Source of the DNA: Isoetes taiwanensis | Lineage: Eukaryota; Streptophyta; Lycopodiopsida; Isoetales; Isoetaceae | Direction of reading: 5' to 3' | NCBI GenBank assembly: GCA_021234155.1 | Contig: JAJEKV010000010.1 | Coordinates: 18,633,418-18,697,417 of the forward strand | DNA length: 64,000 nucleotides | Shown here: piece after piece, positions 22,800 through 35,942 of the stretch | Layout of the letters: every line of letters starts with the position of its first letter | How positions within the stretch are numbered: the stretch's first letter is position 1 | Notes under the pieces: model-generated | Told to the model about the DNA's origin: nothing | The model's database searches: none | The model's input: only the letters and a program-made list of their open reading frames with translations | Translations under genes and position numbers: made by a program

Positions 22800-23866
22800 T
22801 TCAGATTGACGTGCCTTTTGATTGCCTCAAGAGTGTAGTTCCCAAATTATTATATGGTGTGGAAGTTTGGGGTCCAATTATCAGTGCTAGTACTTGGGAG
22901 AATCTTGAACGTGTACAAAAATCATTCTTACCTTCTACTCTGGGAGTCAAATCGACGGTGCCATATTCTATTCTCTTGCAGGAAACCGTTTTTTTTTTCC
23001 TTTGGCACGGGCAGCCATGTAGCGACATCTCTTATATATTCAAAAAGTCAGTAACATGGATGTAGAACACTTATATAATTTGGCTCTACAAAAGGTACTA
23101 AGGCCACAACGACTGAAGCTTTGTTGGAAAGAGAAGCGCTTTAACTGGCTTATGGAATGGGGGGTCCAGGATTAAAATTATATCCTAGTATCTACGCCAA
23201 CAGAGCTGGGACAACTTCGTGCCTATCTTGATACTTGTTTCTGTCAGAGGCTATAGAATGCAGATATCATGGACAAAGTTAAAACGGGTCATTATAAGGA
23301 GCAAGTCAACCCTTCACTTACACAGGGTCCACAAGCTTACTTAGTGGCACTTATGGATCATAAAAAAGAAAGAGTAATAACATCTATTCATACAGGGCTT
23401 ATCATTTGTGCATTAAGACAGGTTGGGATGCTACACCTAGGGAAAGTCAATTATGTATATGTTGTCAGTCGAATGAAGTGGAAGATGAGGCACATACTTT
23501 CCAGTTCTGTTCAGCTTATCATCATATCAGAGAGCAATATTCTGATCTTCCTCTTCATCAGTTAAATTTGCATACATTGTTGAATACTTCATTTCCAGCT
23601 CGCTTGGGGTCCTACTTGCTTGATGTCTTAGCCCATCGAAAGAATCTATTGAAGATACAACATGGCCCAGTCTCATCATAAATATTACTGTGTGGCAGTA
23701 TATATTTTCCTACTAATGTTTTTTCCCTCGAAAACTCGAAAGGGCGGGTTTTTTTTAATCCTGGTAGTAATATTGGTATTGCTACATGCATCTACTATTT
23801 GCCATTTATTGCTACTCATTGTATTGTGTCCCATAGACCAATTGGTCTCTGAGGACGTTGAAAACC
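22800..23866 (+). mobile_element. 5'-truncated LINE, second family (3' portion)
   Basis: Broken frames read the C-terminal part of a LINE protein. The block ENLERVQKSFLPSTLGVKST (22900-22960) matches NDLEQVQKAFLVRALGVKST in the LINE at 54.7-59.8 kb. The zinc-binding end CICCQSNEVEDEAHTFQFC lies near 23449-23510. A hairpin-forming AAAA.TCG/GGCGGGTTTTTT segment lies at 23725-23757, and the terminal core ends at 23866. The catalytic part is missing, so it is dead. Confidence 0.8.
22811..23681 (+). pseudogene. LINE protein C-terminal remnant
   Basis: Open stretches at 22811-23065, 23269-23565 and 23406-23681 lie in different frames, so at least two frameshifts have occurred. The C-x2-C-x8-H-x4-C zinc motif followed by Y..IR..Y is recognisable in the last one. 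Confidence 0.75.
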
Positions 23867-23892
23867 AATGCAATTCAATTCAATTCAATTCT
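23867..23892 (+). repeat. AATTC microsatellite tail
   Basis: About five AATTC-like units follow the LINE 3' core GAGGACGTTGAAAA (23851-23864). Confidence 0.85.
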
Positions 23893-25700
23893 CAGATTAC
23901 TCACGGATAGGGAGTTATGTCCAAAAATGAGTCAAAGATGACTGTACAACTATAACTTTTGGAAATTAGCCTTGGCGCCCTTAAATTTATTTGAAATAGT
24001 CTTGAGATGATCTTTGGAGTTGGTGGCTAAATCCTTGATCACTCATGTAGAGCATGTTTCTGGAGAATTGTGAATTCGATTGAACTTGAATCTGGTTGGG
24101 TGGAGAATTTGACCAATTTGCCCCCTTATTTCTACTTTATTGTTGAGCATTGAAGAGTCGAAGTATATATTGAGATTTCATAAAGACTAAGATCTTAGAT
24201 CTTTATCATTAATTGGAAAAATTATCAGAATGCCCCATACTTTACAAAAACTATCAAAATACCTCTAAAAATAGGGTATTTAATTCAAACAATAATAACG
24301 TTTTGGTAATAAATCAAACAAAAAAGTGCCTTACACAAAACTCAAAAATGAGAGAGATCTTTCTAATAAAGTAGAATCATAAAATTAGAGTTGAAATTTT
24401 GAAGTTATAGTCTTTGATTACATGTTCTAAAAAACAACTCAAAAGATCGCAACTTGTGAGTTTCTAGATGAGTTTCATCTTATGAAAAGATCTTATCTTG
24501 GTCTACAATATTTGTGAAGACAACTTCTGAATTTAATGAGCCATAAAAACTACATTAGCATTCACAAAAATGTCCTTTAGTTTGGAGAGCATTTTGGTAA
24601 TTTTAGCAAAATGTACGGGCATTTTGATAATTTTCCATGATGAGAATTGATGATTTAATGTGAAATATGTTCGTTTATTGAGCGTGAGTTATATCAATGG
24701 CAATTACAACAATTATAGATGTGCAAAATAATCCTTGAGGCCGAAGGCTGAAAGGGTCATTTTGCATGACCCCCGAGAGGAGGAGGTTGGCCTCCCTTAA
24801 CCATAGGCCCGACCAGGTTGGGTGGACTCAGGAAATTATCTCCGAAGTAGATAAACTCAGGCCGCACTATAAGTAGATAAACTCAGGGTTTTTCATTTTA
24901 GTTCGGTGGATCTAAAGGCCCTGGCATTTCAATTTCGTTTGGGTTTCAGAAGTCTGGAATCTTAGCTTTGCTTCGGCGTGATTTGTCCAATCGCCAAAAC
25001 AGAGCTTCTGGATCAACCATTTTTTTTGCATCTTGACCCATTTTAATACAAAAAACTCTGATGCAGCCAAAGACCTCTGATGCATCTTGATCTAGTCCAA
25101 ACTAAGAACCTTTGCCGCAAAGAACAGAGTGAAAATCTGGTGCCCGTGGGAAGAACACACGAACAGAGGCATCGCAACATTGTCTTTGGACAATTATGCC
25201 ATATTCAAGGTATTATGGAAGTAATCATGCACATATTCCTCAGGAAAAAAATATTCAAGAAGTTGTTGAAAATAACCCTATTGTGATCAAATGGTGAGGA
25301 TTGCCTAGATCCAAATAACCTGCAACAGCCGGTGGTTAAGAATATATACATTAAGACTATTGGTGTTTTAGTAGAAGTCATATAGATATTGGTCATTTTG
25401 CAATTTCTATGTACAAAACGTTTCTTACTAATTTATGCTCTTTTATTCCCACCATATCATTTGGAAAAGAGGAGGATATGATGTGCCAGTTCATGAAAGG
25501 GTATATTTATTACATAAGATTTAGAAGGTTAAAGGCCAGTATTATATGATATTAGGTATAGCAAATGGGCAAAATGGAATGTTTAGGGTTTCTGTATTGG
25601 CAGCGGTTGCTGGTTGGGGTCGAGAAGGCACAATCATGGTTCGACGCAGGCGGTCGAAATTAGAAGGTAAGCCTTTCTGTTTCTGTGCAAGCCCATCTCT
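23893..25700. other. Intergenic, no gene seen
   Basis: The sequence is AT-rich up to about 24700. A short GC-richer patch at 24735-24850 carries GGTCATTTTGCATGACCC, a near-palindrome. I see no supportable gene. Confidence 0.45.
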
Positions 25701-25728
25701 TTACATGGCAAAGCCGGCATTCTTGGAC

Positions 25729-25737
25729 TATATAAAG
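25729..25737 (+). promoter_or_regulatory. Possible TATA box
   Basis: CTATATAAAG about 120 bases before the ATG at 25856 fits a plant TATA box for the element ORF. It rests on sequence and distance only. Confidence 0.35.
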
Positions 25738-25855
25738 CTGGAGTTTGGAGGCGTCTGCACATCAAAGGTGAGCTTGTGTTTTTGTGTTTGCATTATTCTT
25801 CCTTGTTAGCAAAGCATAGCAGTGTGTATGAGGAGGGACGCGCGGACTGGCCGCC

Positions 25856-26294
25856 ATGGCAGAAATGCCCAAGCCGACTCTAGTGGGGAAATCCAATGTG
25901 GAGGCAGGTTGGCATGCTCTTGAGGAAGAGCTTGCAGGCCTGTTAGATGTTAGTGTGAATTTGGGCATGGCTGAAATAGATACATCAGCTGAGTTCTATG
26001 AGATGCTTGTTGAGTTCTGTGAGGACTGCAATGCAAATACTGTTGCAGCAGAGAGTGGGAGTGATCTAGATCACTTACATTTCCAATGGGCTTTGCTTGA
26101 AGTCTCCCGGACTTGTAAATTTGGCCATAGAGAGGAGGTTTGGCTGGGGGTCTAAGAAGCCAGGCGATGTTGTTCTTGTGTGTAAAGCACTGAAGAACAC
26201 CAGGTTGCATTGCTTCGAGGGTCTAATTGGCTATTGCATGAAGGAAGGAAGAAACTTTGGATCACAATTGGAATTGGATCTACATTCCAAATGA
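25856..26294 (+). pseudogene. HUH-endonuclease-like transposon protein, N-terminal part (frameshifted)
   Basis: The frame from ATG 25856 reads 99 residues and contains DHLHFQW at residues 72-78, fitting motif II of HUH endonucleases (His-hydrophobic-His, metal binding). A frame change near 26100-26135 is needed to continue into RRFGWGSKKPGDVVLVCKAL and then GLIGYCMKEG (Tyr at 26232, Lys at 26241), which fits the Y-x-x-K motif III holding the nicking tyrosine. The motif spacing (about 52 residues) is plausible for one Rep domain. The combination resembles replitron-type eukaryotic HUH transposons more than Helitrons, as no YxxKY pair is seen. The gene is broken by the frameshift and then by an inserted LTR element. 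Family assignment is inference without a database search. Confidence 0.5.
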
Positions 26295-26767
26295 GCGTGC
26301 TTAGCAACTTCCTGCTCCTGACGTCTGGGGACTCACACAATTCTTGGAGCGTGCTGTCACGTCTTCTAACCCGTCAGTTCACCGTCAAGCAGGTTTTTGG
26401 TTGCCTTGAAGTGCCTTCTCCAATGCTCGATTGCTCGACGACGTCCTATCTATTATTGTAATCCAAATGTCAGTGGTGGTGCTTTTGGTCTCCAGACTTG
26501 CCTACTCATTGAATGTCAAAATGTCCCCGTGGAGGCTCACCATGCTTTTGAAGACATGGCGCAGTCTGGGTTTTTGATAAACGCGTCACCTTCTATCGGG
26601 GTACACACTTCAGATGCCTTGAAAGATCGGCAAGATCTCATCTAGAAATATCACTCTGAAGCACGTCCTCACAGCCGATAGAATGATTTTGACAACGTTC
26701 CAGGCTTTCCTCCTCTCGAATCTGTGCCCGCTTTTCTCTCCTCCGAGTGTTCTTTAGTGGGGGGAAG
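26295..26767 (+). mobile_element. Internal remnant of an LTR retrotransposon, ending in a polypurine tract
   Basis: This segment separates the two parts of the HUH-like protein and ends in GTGGGGGGAAG (26757-26767), a polypurine tract of the type that primes plus-strand synthesis directly before a 3' LTR. The open frames within (for example 26397-26645) match no family that I recognise with confidence. The left boundary is only approximate. Confidence 0.45.
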
Positions 26768-27342
26768 TGTTAGTCCAGTGCAGCCAGGCACTGGACTATT
26801 CCTGAATACCATGCAGGTCAGAGGCAAGGGACCAGGTCAAGCGTCAGGTAGCAAACCCACGCCCCATCGAAAACCACGTAGAAGTCCACGCCCCAGTCAA
26901 AGAAGAGAGCCAGACAAAAAAAACGACGGTCTCTGGGAAGTTCGGCCTTAACTAGCAGGATTCCAGGCACTAATGACGGCACTGCAAGATTCCCTTAAAT
27001 CATGCATATGATCCAAGAGGTGGTGACCGATATCTGCCATCTATCTATTCTGGGGTCAAGGCCATTGTACTACATATATCAGTAGAGATAGATCTCGAGT
27101 TTTTAGACGAGATTTAGTATTGTCTTGTTTCATTCTTCTCGCTTGACGAGAGTTCATGTACTCTTATTGATATTCAAAGAGTCTTATCTTAGCACAGAGT
27201 CTCTTTGTTTTTCTGTTTTGTTTCTTTCTTTCCGTTCTGATCTCTTGCAAAATCCCACATGACACTCTGCTAGGACTTGTCTGCCTGAAGGATCCTCACA
27301 GCGGGCTGTCGTGTAGGCTATCCCGAACCCAGACCCTAAACA
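26768..27342 (+). repeat. LTR (3' LTR of a truncated, probably Copia-type element)
   Basis: It starts TGTTAG directly after the polypurine tract and ends TAAACA, giving the TG...CA ends and the short TGTT/AACA inverted repeat of plant LTRs. The length of 575 bp is ordinary. No second LTR is found upstream, so the element is 5'-deleted. A matching 5 bp target duplication was not found. Confidence 0.6.
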
Positions 27343-27402
27343 GGCATTGGTAAGCCACACTTTAGGCTGCATATTAAGAATGTTTTAGAGCGACAACTGG
27401 AC

Positions 27403-27813
27403 ATGGGCAAGGATTTGTACTTGATGTATGGTGCTGGTGATGTTAAACATGTGGTTTTTCACTTCGTGAACTACCACGGAGGAAGGCAGCTTAGTGCAAG
27501 CCTTGTCTATACAATAACCCGTATGCTTAGAACTGGCAAGTTCATCTTGTCAACTAGCTGGATACTCCCTGCAAACACCGCCTTCATTTCTGAGCATCGA
27601 GTTAAGGCTGCTTGGCATCTAATCTTAAATCCCAAAGTGGCCATGCCTAGTGACGTCAGGTGTGTCATGTATGGCATTTCAGCTGGGATGGAGCCCATCC
27701 AACGAATTGGAAAAGGGCGCAAACGCTATTGGGATGAGGCTGGCACGCCTGGGGACAGGATGAGAATTTTGTTGAGGGCCCAGATGAGAGTACAGGCCCG
27801 AGGTTCTGCCTGA
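27403..27813 (+). pseudogene. Probable C-terminal part of the HUH-like transposon protein
   Basis: One 136-codon frame contains VVFHFVNYHGG, MLRTGKFILSTSWILP and AAWHLILNPKVAMPSDVRCV. I see no known domain that I can name securely. The pattern of a short MLxTG segment, W.lP, and then R....W......P...D suits the region after the nicking domain in replitron-like proteins. Its place just beyond the LTR insertion supports continuity with the frame ending near 26290. It could instead be a separate gene fragment. Confidence 0.4.
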
Positions 27814-27966
27814 CATGCTTGGGACTTCCTACATTCCTTTGGATACCACTGATATACAACGGCTGTTGGCTGAGTGCTGGACTGTTGGGGTTGTTTGTAA
27901 ATATGTTTTATTGCTTTTACTTCTTCTTTATTTGTTTGCAGTTGTTTCATAACGTTCGACTTAGAG

Positions 27967-28442
27967 ATGGGCATGGATCATGGGACCAGTGGGGCTGCTA
28001 TTGGCAGGGAGCCCATGGTTGATCATAGCAGCAACCCTATGGCTGTTGTGGGGGCCAGGCTAGCACCTCCTACTGAGGTGATTGACCTCACTAGTGATGG
28101 TGAAAATTTAGCTTCTCCTCTTGAGAGCCCCCCCCCCCCCCCACACTTGGGGTGACCATCCATGATGTGATACACAACGCAATGTCGTCTCCCGTTGTCT
28201 TCTCTCCAAATGGGGAGCGAGTACATATAGCCTTGGAGGCCGTGTCTTCCATTGTGAACATAAACAACCTTGCTGAGTCAGTGGCGGCTTCTGTTCGACC
28301 GTTGAGGATGCAATTGGGGCGCTTTTTTGCAGCCTTGGAGGATGCCGTGTCGCATATGAAATGGGAAGAGGTTCAGGTGAGCCAATCGGAGAGGCAGCAT
28401 ATGCGGGCGCATATGAACCTGGCAAGGGGCCCTTCTCATTAG
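27967..28442 (+). CDS. Hypothetical frames with a SUMO-interaction-like motif
   Basis: A frame at 27967-28155 holds EVIDLTSDGE, a good match to a SUMO-interacting motif, and then a proline run encoded by a C-tract at 28130-28141. A second frame (28152-28442) reads IHDVIHNAMSSPVVF and a helical region. The preceding bases 27885-27953 (GTTTGTAAA, a T-rich stretch and TTTGCAG) look like a short intron linking this to the frame ending near 27885. They are probably the distal part of the same transposon gene. A C-tract length change may cause the frame switch at 28140. The function is not known. Confidence 0.35.
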
Positions 28443-28773
28443 GGTTAAGGAGGATTGATGCCATGACAAGGAGGCGCAACGCTGCCATGAACAATAATTA
28501 GGTGATCATTTGCTTTCCTATTTTTCTTGTGCTATTTTTTGATTGCAGGTGTTTGGCATTGTGGAAACTGATAAAACCATAAAAAAATTCCTCATTTTTG
28601 CTTGGAAACGGTGTGCATATGTGTTTTGGAGAAAAGAACTTTGTGGCTGTCTGTGTAAAACGAAGATTCTTTGTGTTCTTATTATTGTGTGCATGATGTA
28701 AAACATAAGATAAAAAAATGGATGGGAAAATGCATTAGTGTCTGTGTGCTTGAGTATGTGCATGGGATTAGCC

Positions 28774-28836
28774 CCTGCCCTTTAAGGGCGGGCAGGCCGC
28801 TTAGAGCTGCACAATGTGCAAGGGGTTCGAATCCCC
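28774..28836 (+). ncRNA. tRNA-like triple-hairpin segment with box B (possible SINE head)
   Basis: Three consecutive hairpins are visible: CCTGCCC/GGGCAGG (28774-28796), TGCAC/GTGCA (28808-28820) and GGGG TTCGAAT CCCC (28822-28836). The last is a good T-arm and polymerase III B box. No matching acceptor stem or normal anticodon arm can be drawn, so it is not a standard tRNA. A tRNA-derived SINE fragment is the simplest reading. Confidence 0.35.
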
Positions 28837-28941
28837 CGGTCTGTTTCTTCATTGTGTTTGCAGGTGCTGAAGAATGCTTGGGGCAGATCGGTGTATGGAG
28901 GTGAAGGCATGAGGCCGCTGCTCCCAGCCGAGTTTGCTGTG

Positions 28942-28985
28942 GGCTTGCTTGCTTTTTGTACTAGGCTTGCTTGCTTTTTGTACTA
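28942..28985. repeat. 22 bp tandem duplication
   Basis: GGCTTGCTTGCTTTTTGTAC plus TA occurs twice in direct succession (28942-28963, 28964-28985). Confidence 0.9.
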
Positions 28986-28997
28986 GGGAAGTTTGTG

Positions 28998-29085
28998 GCA
29001 CACACCTCTCTATTCTAACTTGGCAGTATTATCCTCTCCTAGCACACACCTCTCTATTTTAATTTGGCAGTATTATCCTCTCCTG
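28998..29085. repeat. 44 bp tandem duplication
   Basis: Copies at 28998-29041 and 29042-29085 (GCACACACCTCTCTATT and on) are nearly identical. No gene is visible from here to the 3' end of the enolase gene. Confidence 0.9.
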
Positions 29086-29866
29086 TTTTAGTGCCTATAA
29101 TAGGGCCTTACTATTTTGAAGTCAAACCCACGTTGGAATCTTTCCGATGGTTGTCAAATGCCATTCCCTGTATCATCCAATGGACTGCTCCGACCAGCGA
29201 CAGCCACGAGCAGCTCCCCAAATAAGCAAGGAATGGCACCATTCCTCTACCATATCTAGGCCGAGGGTTTTTTGGGTATTTTTGGAGCAAAGACTAGAGG
29301 ATCTATGTGAAGATCACAAAAGCATTCTTGAGATGTTGCAAAACCATAGAGGTTTCTTTGTGCGCATGCTGCAAAGATTATAGAGGATCCAGCGAAGGGC
29401 TTCAAATCTGGCAGAGGGCTTCAGATCGATCTCTGATTTATTGAAGAGCTAAGCTAATAGAACTACAGAAGGCTCTGGCAGCTGCAAAATGGAATCCTAG
29501 ACAACCAAAATCTAACCTAACCAAAAGATTTATCGGCGCTTGACATGTTGAGAAGAAGCTCATGACTTGTTGAGCAGAATGAGCATCCCTGTTTCCATTC
29601 CACAATGTAGAGGGAGGACACGTGACACCATGAAAATGCAACACAAACAACCAACCCAAAGAAATATAAGCCTGCAACACAAATAAAATCATTGACTATC
29701 CTTCTCTATTACTCCAGTTCCGAACATGCATGCATGATAAGCTTCTGTGTAGAAACAAAGGTGTACTGACTGAAAATTGCACTTCCACTATGTATTATAA
29801 AGGTTACACCAACTGCCGAACCTCTCTTGCTTGAAAAGCTATATAGAATTATGGCAGATCTATCTT

Positions 29867-33301
<3,435 letters not shown>

Positions 33302-33400
33302 GGCCGCAGACGACGAAGGAAAGGAAGAAAGAAAAATGAGAGGATGGTTTGGTGAAGAGATGCAAATACTCCTGTCTTTTGGCAATAAAATGCCATTTTA

Positions 33401-33411
33401 GTTTTAGGGTT
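33401..33411 (-). promoter_or_regulatory. Telo-box in the enolase 5' region
   Basis: GAACCCTAAAAC on the minus strand matches the plant telo-box (AAACCCTA), common just downstream of the transcription start of housekeeping genes. It lies 100 bases before the enolase ATG. Confidence 0.4.
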
Positions 33412-33455
33412 CTTATTCTCCATGGTTGCAGGATTTCGCTATTCCACGTTATTTT

Positions 33456-33464
33456 TATTTTATA
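33456..33464 (-). promoter_or_regulatory. TATA box of the enolase gene
   Basis: TATAAAATA on the minus strand lies 155 bases before the ATG, followed about 45-55 bases later by the telo-box. Spacing suits transcription starting near 33430. Confidence 0.5.
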
Positions 33465-33479
33465 CGGAGGAGAAAATAG

Positions 33480-34180
33480 TTTTATACGCATATTATAACC
33501 TTTAAACCCCTAGGACCACATGGCACATGCACACGCAACATTTGCCCTAGAGTAGCATTTGAGTGCATCCGTCGATCTGAAGCATACATTGCAGCCTGTT
33601 TATCAGGCCTGATTATCTTGAGCTTGTCAGATTGGAGACAATGTTGACATCCGGCATCAAGTTGTTGCCTGTTAGTTAAAACACTCATGTTTGGTTGTCA
33701 CCACCTGCAAATGGGCTCGCACATTTTTTGTTTGTAACAGTTTTGCAAGTCCCCCTCACACAGGGACATAGCAAAACTTTGTACTACTGGCTTGCTTATG
33801 GATTTGCTTAGACATGAAGAGAGAGGATAGCTTGGGCCATTGAAGTCGTAAACAAACATAGACCTAGAAGAGAGGATGCTATGGATATCACCATATCCAG
33901 CATTTATCTAAAATATAGACCAAACTCTTGCAACAAGTTCGTGCATTATGATTATTCAAGGATCTATCTTCAAAATCCAATGGTATTTGTCTTTAAAATG
34001 AGATCTGACATCACCAAATTTTATTTTATTTTTAGTTCATGTAAGGGAAAATTATAGGTTATGCATATATGCATATATATGGAACAAAAAAAACCTTTTT
34101 TGAAGGGTAGGTTTATTGTTATTTATCGTTATTTATTGTTCTTTATGGGTTTTTTCTGGAGGCTTGCTCCAGATCGTGGA
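33480..34180. other. Intergenic upstream of enolase, no gene seen
   Basis: No supportable gene or repeat is seen here. Confidence 0.4.
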
Positions 34181-34189
34181 TCGACAGTA

Positions 34190-34500
34190 TATTCCACATA
34201 TTATACATTCTTTGATCTTATCATATGTGGCCAGCTGGGCCGCTGTAACAATCATCGCCCTTTGAATCGTGGACGCAGAGCCTGCCGGATTTCCTACAGC
34301 CGCTTCAACTCCCCCAACAATTAAACCTGCGCCTATCTTCTTTTTCAGGCTAAGATTTAGATTACTCCATTTTGTTGCCGGATCTTGTGGCATAATAGAG
34401 GACTTGCCTTAGCACGAAGGCAGATACACCACAAAACAGAGCTTTTGCCCCTTCTGTTTGCATTTCTTTGATGCCGACAGAAATAGGGCCTCCCCTTTGG
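34190..34500 (-). pseudogene. Mitochondrial dicarboxylate carrier (DIC) pseudogene fragment
   Basis: On the minus strand, GPISVGIKEMQTEGAKALF, FCGVSAFVLRQVLYYATRSG, KKKIGAGLIVGGVEAAVGNP and IQRAMIVTAAQLATYDKIKE follow one another in the order of plant dicarboxylate carriers of the mitochondrial carrier family, which exchange dicarboxylates across the inner membrane. A frameshift near 34385 separates the first two blocks from the last two. About 50 residues between GNPA and INRAM (the third carrier signature and its matrix loop) are deleted. The N-terminal third is missing. No intron is visible. It cannot encode a carrier and is a gene relic or a retrocopy. Confidence 0.8.
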
Positions 34501-34559
34501 TTAAAAAGAGTTCCATGCCCTGCTATGGATGCTATCGAAGACCAACCTTCTCCAGCACG

Positions 34560-35110
34560 TGGCCCGCCAATTGCTCCAAGCTTGGACTCTAGAAACAGAC
34601 AATAGCGGCATGCCTTCCTGACATGTCCCTTCCCAAAACATGCCGACCTCCTTCTAAATTCGCACCATGCAAACACAAATTGAAATGAACAAGCATTGTA
34701 ATCTTTGGGCCACTACCTTCGGCCGCCAGCAAGCAGCTCAATTCGTCGCAAACATACCCTTCACATACGATTTTCAATATAATACACGAATCAAATTTAG
34801 GCCCAACCATGCCAAAAATACCAAACCAAAATATTGCAAGCTTATTAGGGGGCCTGAAAAAGCATAAATATCTCAAAAACAAAGATCATAACAATTTAGA
34901 TAAATAAGATCCTTATGTGAGGAGTGGAAAAGCAGATCAGCTGCTAAAAAATCTTTCTTTGGCCCCTGCCGAGAGTGATCTTTTCTGCCCATTTCTTTGT
35001 TGGCTACAATGAACAAACAGAAGGGACAGTTGCACAGGTGAGCCTTTCCAGGATTAAAATGATCCTTCTTGTCTTTGGCAGTACAGAGTATGTGCATCTT
35101 CTCATCAAAA
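34560..35110. other. Flank of the DIC relic, no gene seen
   Basis: Open frames exist on both strands, but none shows a known family or splice context. The earlier part of the carrier was looked for on the minus strand and not found. Confidence 0.4.
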
Positions 35111-35114
35111 CTGG

Positions 35115-35200
35115 TGGTGCATGCACAGTGACAATGGCAGCCCTCTTCATGCTCGGGTGGTGCATGCACAGTGACACTGGCAGCCCTCTTCATGCTCGGC
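35115..35200. repeat. 43 bp tandem duplication
   Basis: Copies at 35115-35157 and 35158-35200 (TGGTGCATGCACAGTGACA and on) differ at two positions. Confidence 0.9.
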
Positions 35201-35339
35201 AGGGACCTCGACCCCAAATTGAGCAAGCCACAATGCATTTGAATGGAGATGCATTCTCTTCCACTTCAGCCTTTTGAACATGATCAAAATGTTACCTAAA
35301 AATAAATCACGAAAGGAGAAGTTAGAAGTAAACATATTA

Positions 35340-35525
35340 GACCTGATCTCCAAAGATCTCATAGACCCAGTCAATGACATATTGAGCTTGCTTGATTATG
35401 GCCTTGGGCCAAACAATTTCTTTTTTGAAGATTAATGCATTTCTCCGCACATCCTCCGCCATGGTAATCACTTGCAAGGGACCTCCTTCTCCGTCCAGGA
35501 AGACCTTACCCCAGCCCAGCTCCAC
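35340..35525 (-). pseudogene. Unrecognised exon-like frame cut by a LINE
   Basis: A 61-residue frame reads FLDGEGGPLQVITMAEDVRR and then IKQAQYVIDWVYEIFGDQ, directly followed by a good donor (CAG|GTCTAA at about 35340). Its composition is protein-like and unlike the shadow frames around it. Its 5' side stops where a plus-strand LINE remnant begins (about 35527). I do not recognise the family. It may be an exon of a gene broken by the LINE. Confidence 0.3.
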
Positions 35526-35526
35526 C

Positions 35527-35895
35527 GACGGAAGGATGAATTATGTCGAGTCCGCGAGGCTCGTCTGCACCGGAAGTGGGCTGTGTATAGAGGCGGCCAG
35601 GCTGTCATTCGGGATCACTGGCCACTTGATCCATGGGCAGTGTCCGTGTAGCTGAGTTGACTCCGAGATCTGCTTGGGCTTATGCCCTTTTGTTTTGTTT
35701 TATTCTAGTATTGTGATTTGCTACGGGGCATAGTCCCCCGAGTTCTCTGTACTGGGGCTAGTCCCCACGTTTGATTTTGGCTTCGGCCTTTTTGGTTTGG
35801 TCACGGGGCTTCGTCCCCGAGTTTCAGTCTGGGCTTTTGCCCTCTCTTTTGTATTGGGTCCCATAACCCGATTGGGTTCCGCGGACGTTAAAAAT
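35527..35895 (+). mobile_element. LINE 3' end with hairpin-rich 3' UTR
   Basis: A short coding tail (KWAVYRGGQAVIRDHWPLDP, stop near 35651) is followed by six compact hairpins and then the terminal core CCCATAACCCGATTGG...GCGGACGTTAAAAATT ending at 35896. The tail sits against the 3' end of the outer LINE (minus strand), so two retroelements meet tail to tail. The copy is 5'-truncated and dead. Confidence 0.65.
35676..35843 (+). repeat. Array of six short hairpins in a LINE 3' UTR
   Basis: GGGCTTATGCCC (35676-35687), GGGGCATAGTCCCC (35725-35738), GGGGCTAGTCCCC (35754-35766), GGCTTCGGCC (35780-35789), GGGGCTTCGTCCCC (35806-35819) and GGGCTTTTGCCC (35832-35843). Each is a near-perfect stem of 4-5 pairs with a short loop. 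The SINE-like copy at 7.6 kb keeps two of them (7588-7601, 7613-7624). Confidence 0.85.
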
Positions 35896-35921
35896 TTCTT
35901 CCTTCCTTCCTTCCTTCCTTT
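35896..35921 (+). repeat. CTTC microsatellite tail
   Basis: Six TTCC/CTTC units follow the 3' core directly. Confidence 0.9.
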
Positions 35922-35942
35922 CCAGATTCTATAGAGGAGGAT

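Noticed and set aside
22796-23895. Target duplication ATTCAGATT/ATTCTCAGATT around the LINE at 22.8-23.9 kb
   Set aside because: The match needs a gap, and the 5' truncation point is not certain; too weak to claim.
28774-28836. A functional tRNA gene
   Set aside because: No acceptor stem, no proper anticodon loop and no invariant D-loop; kept only as a tRNA-like segment.
16630-29085. Short direct repeats (16.6, 22.6, 28.9, 29.0 kb) as a CRISPR-like array
   Set aside because: They are two-copy tandem duplications without spacers in a plant nuclear sequence.
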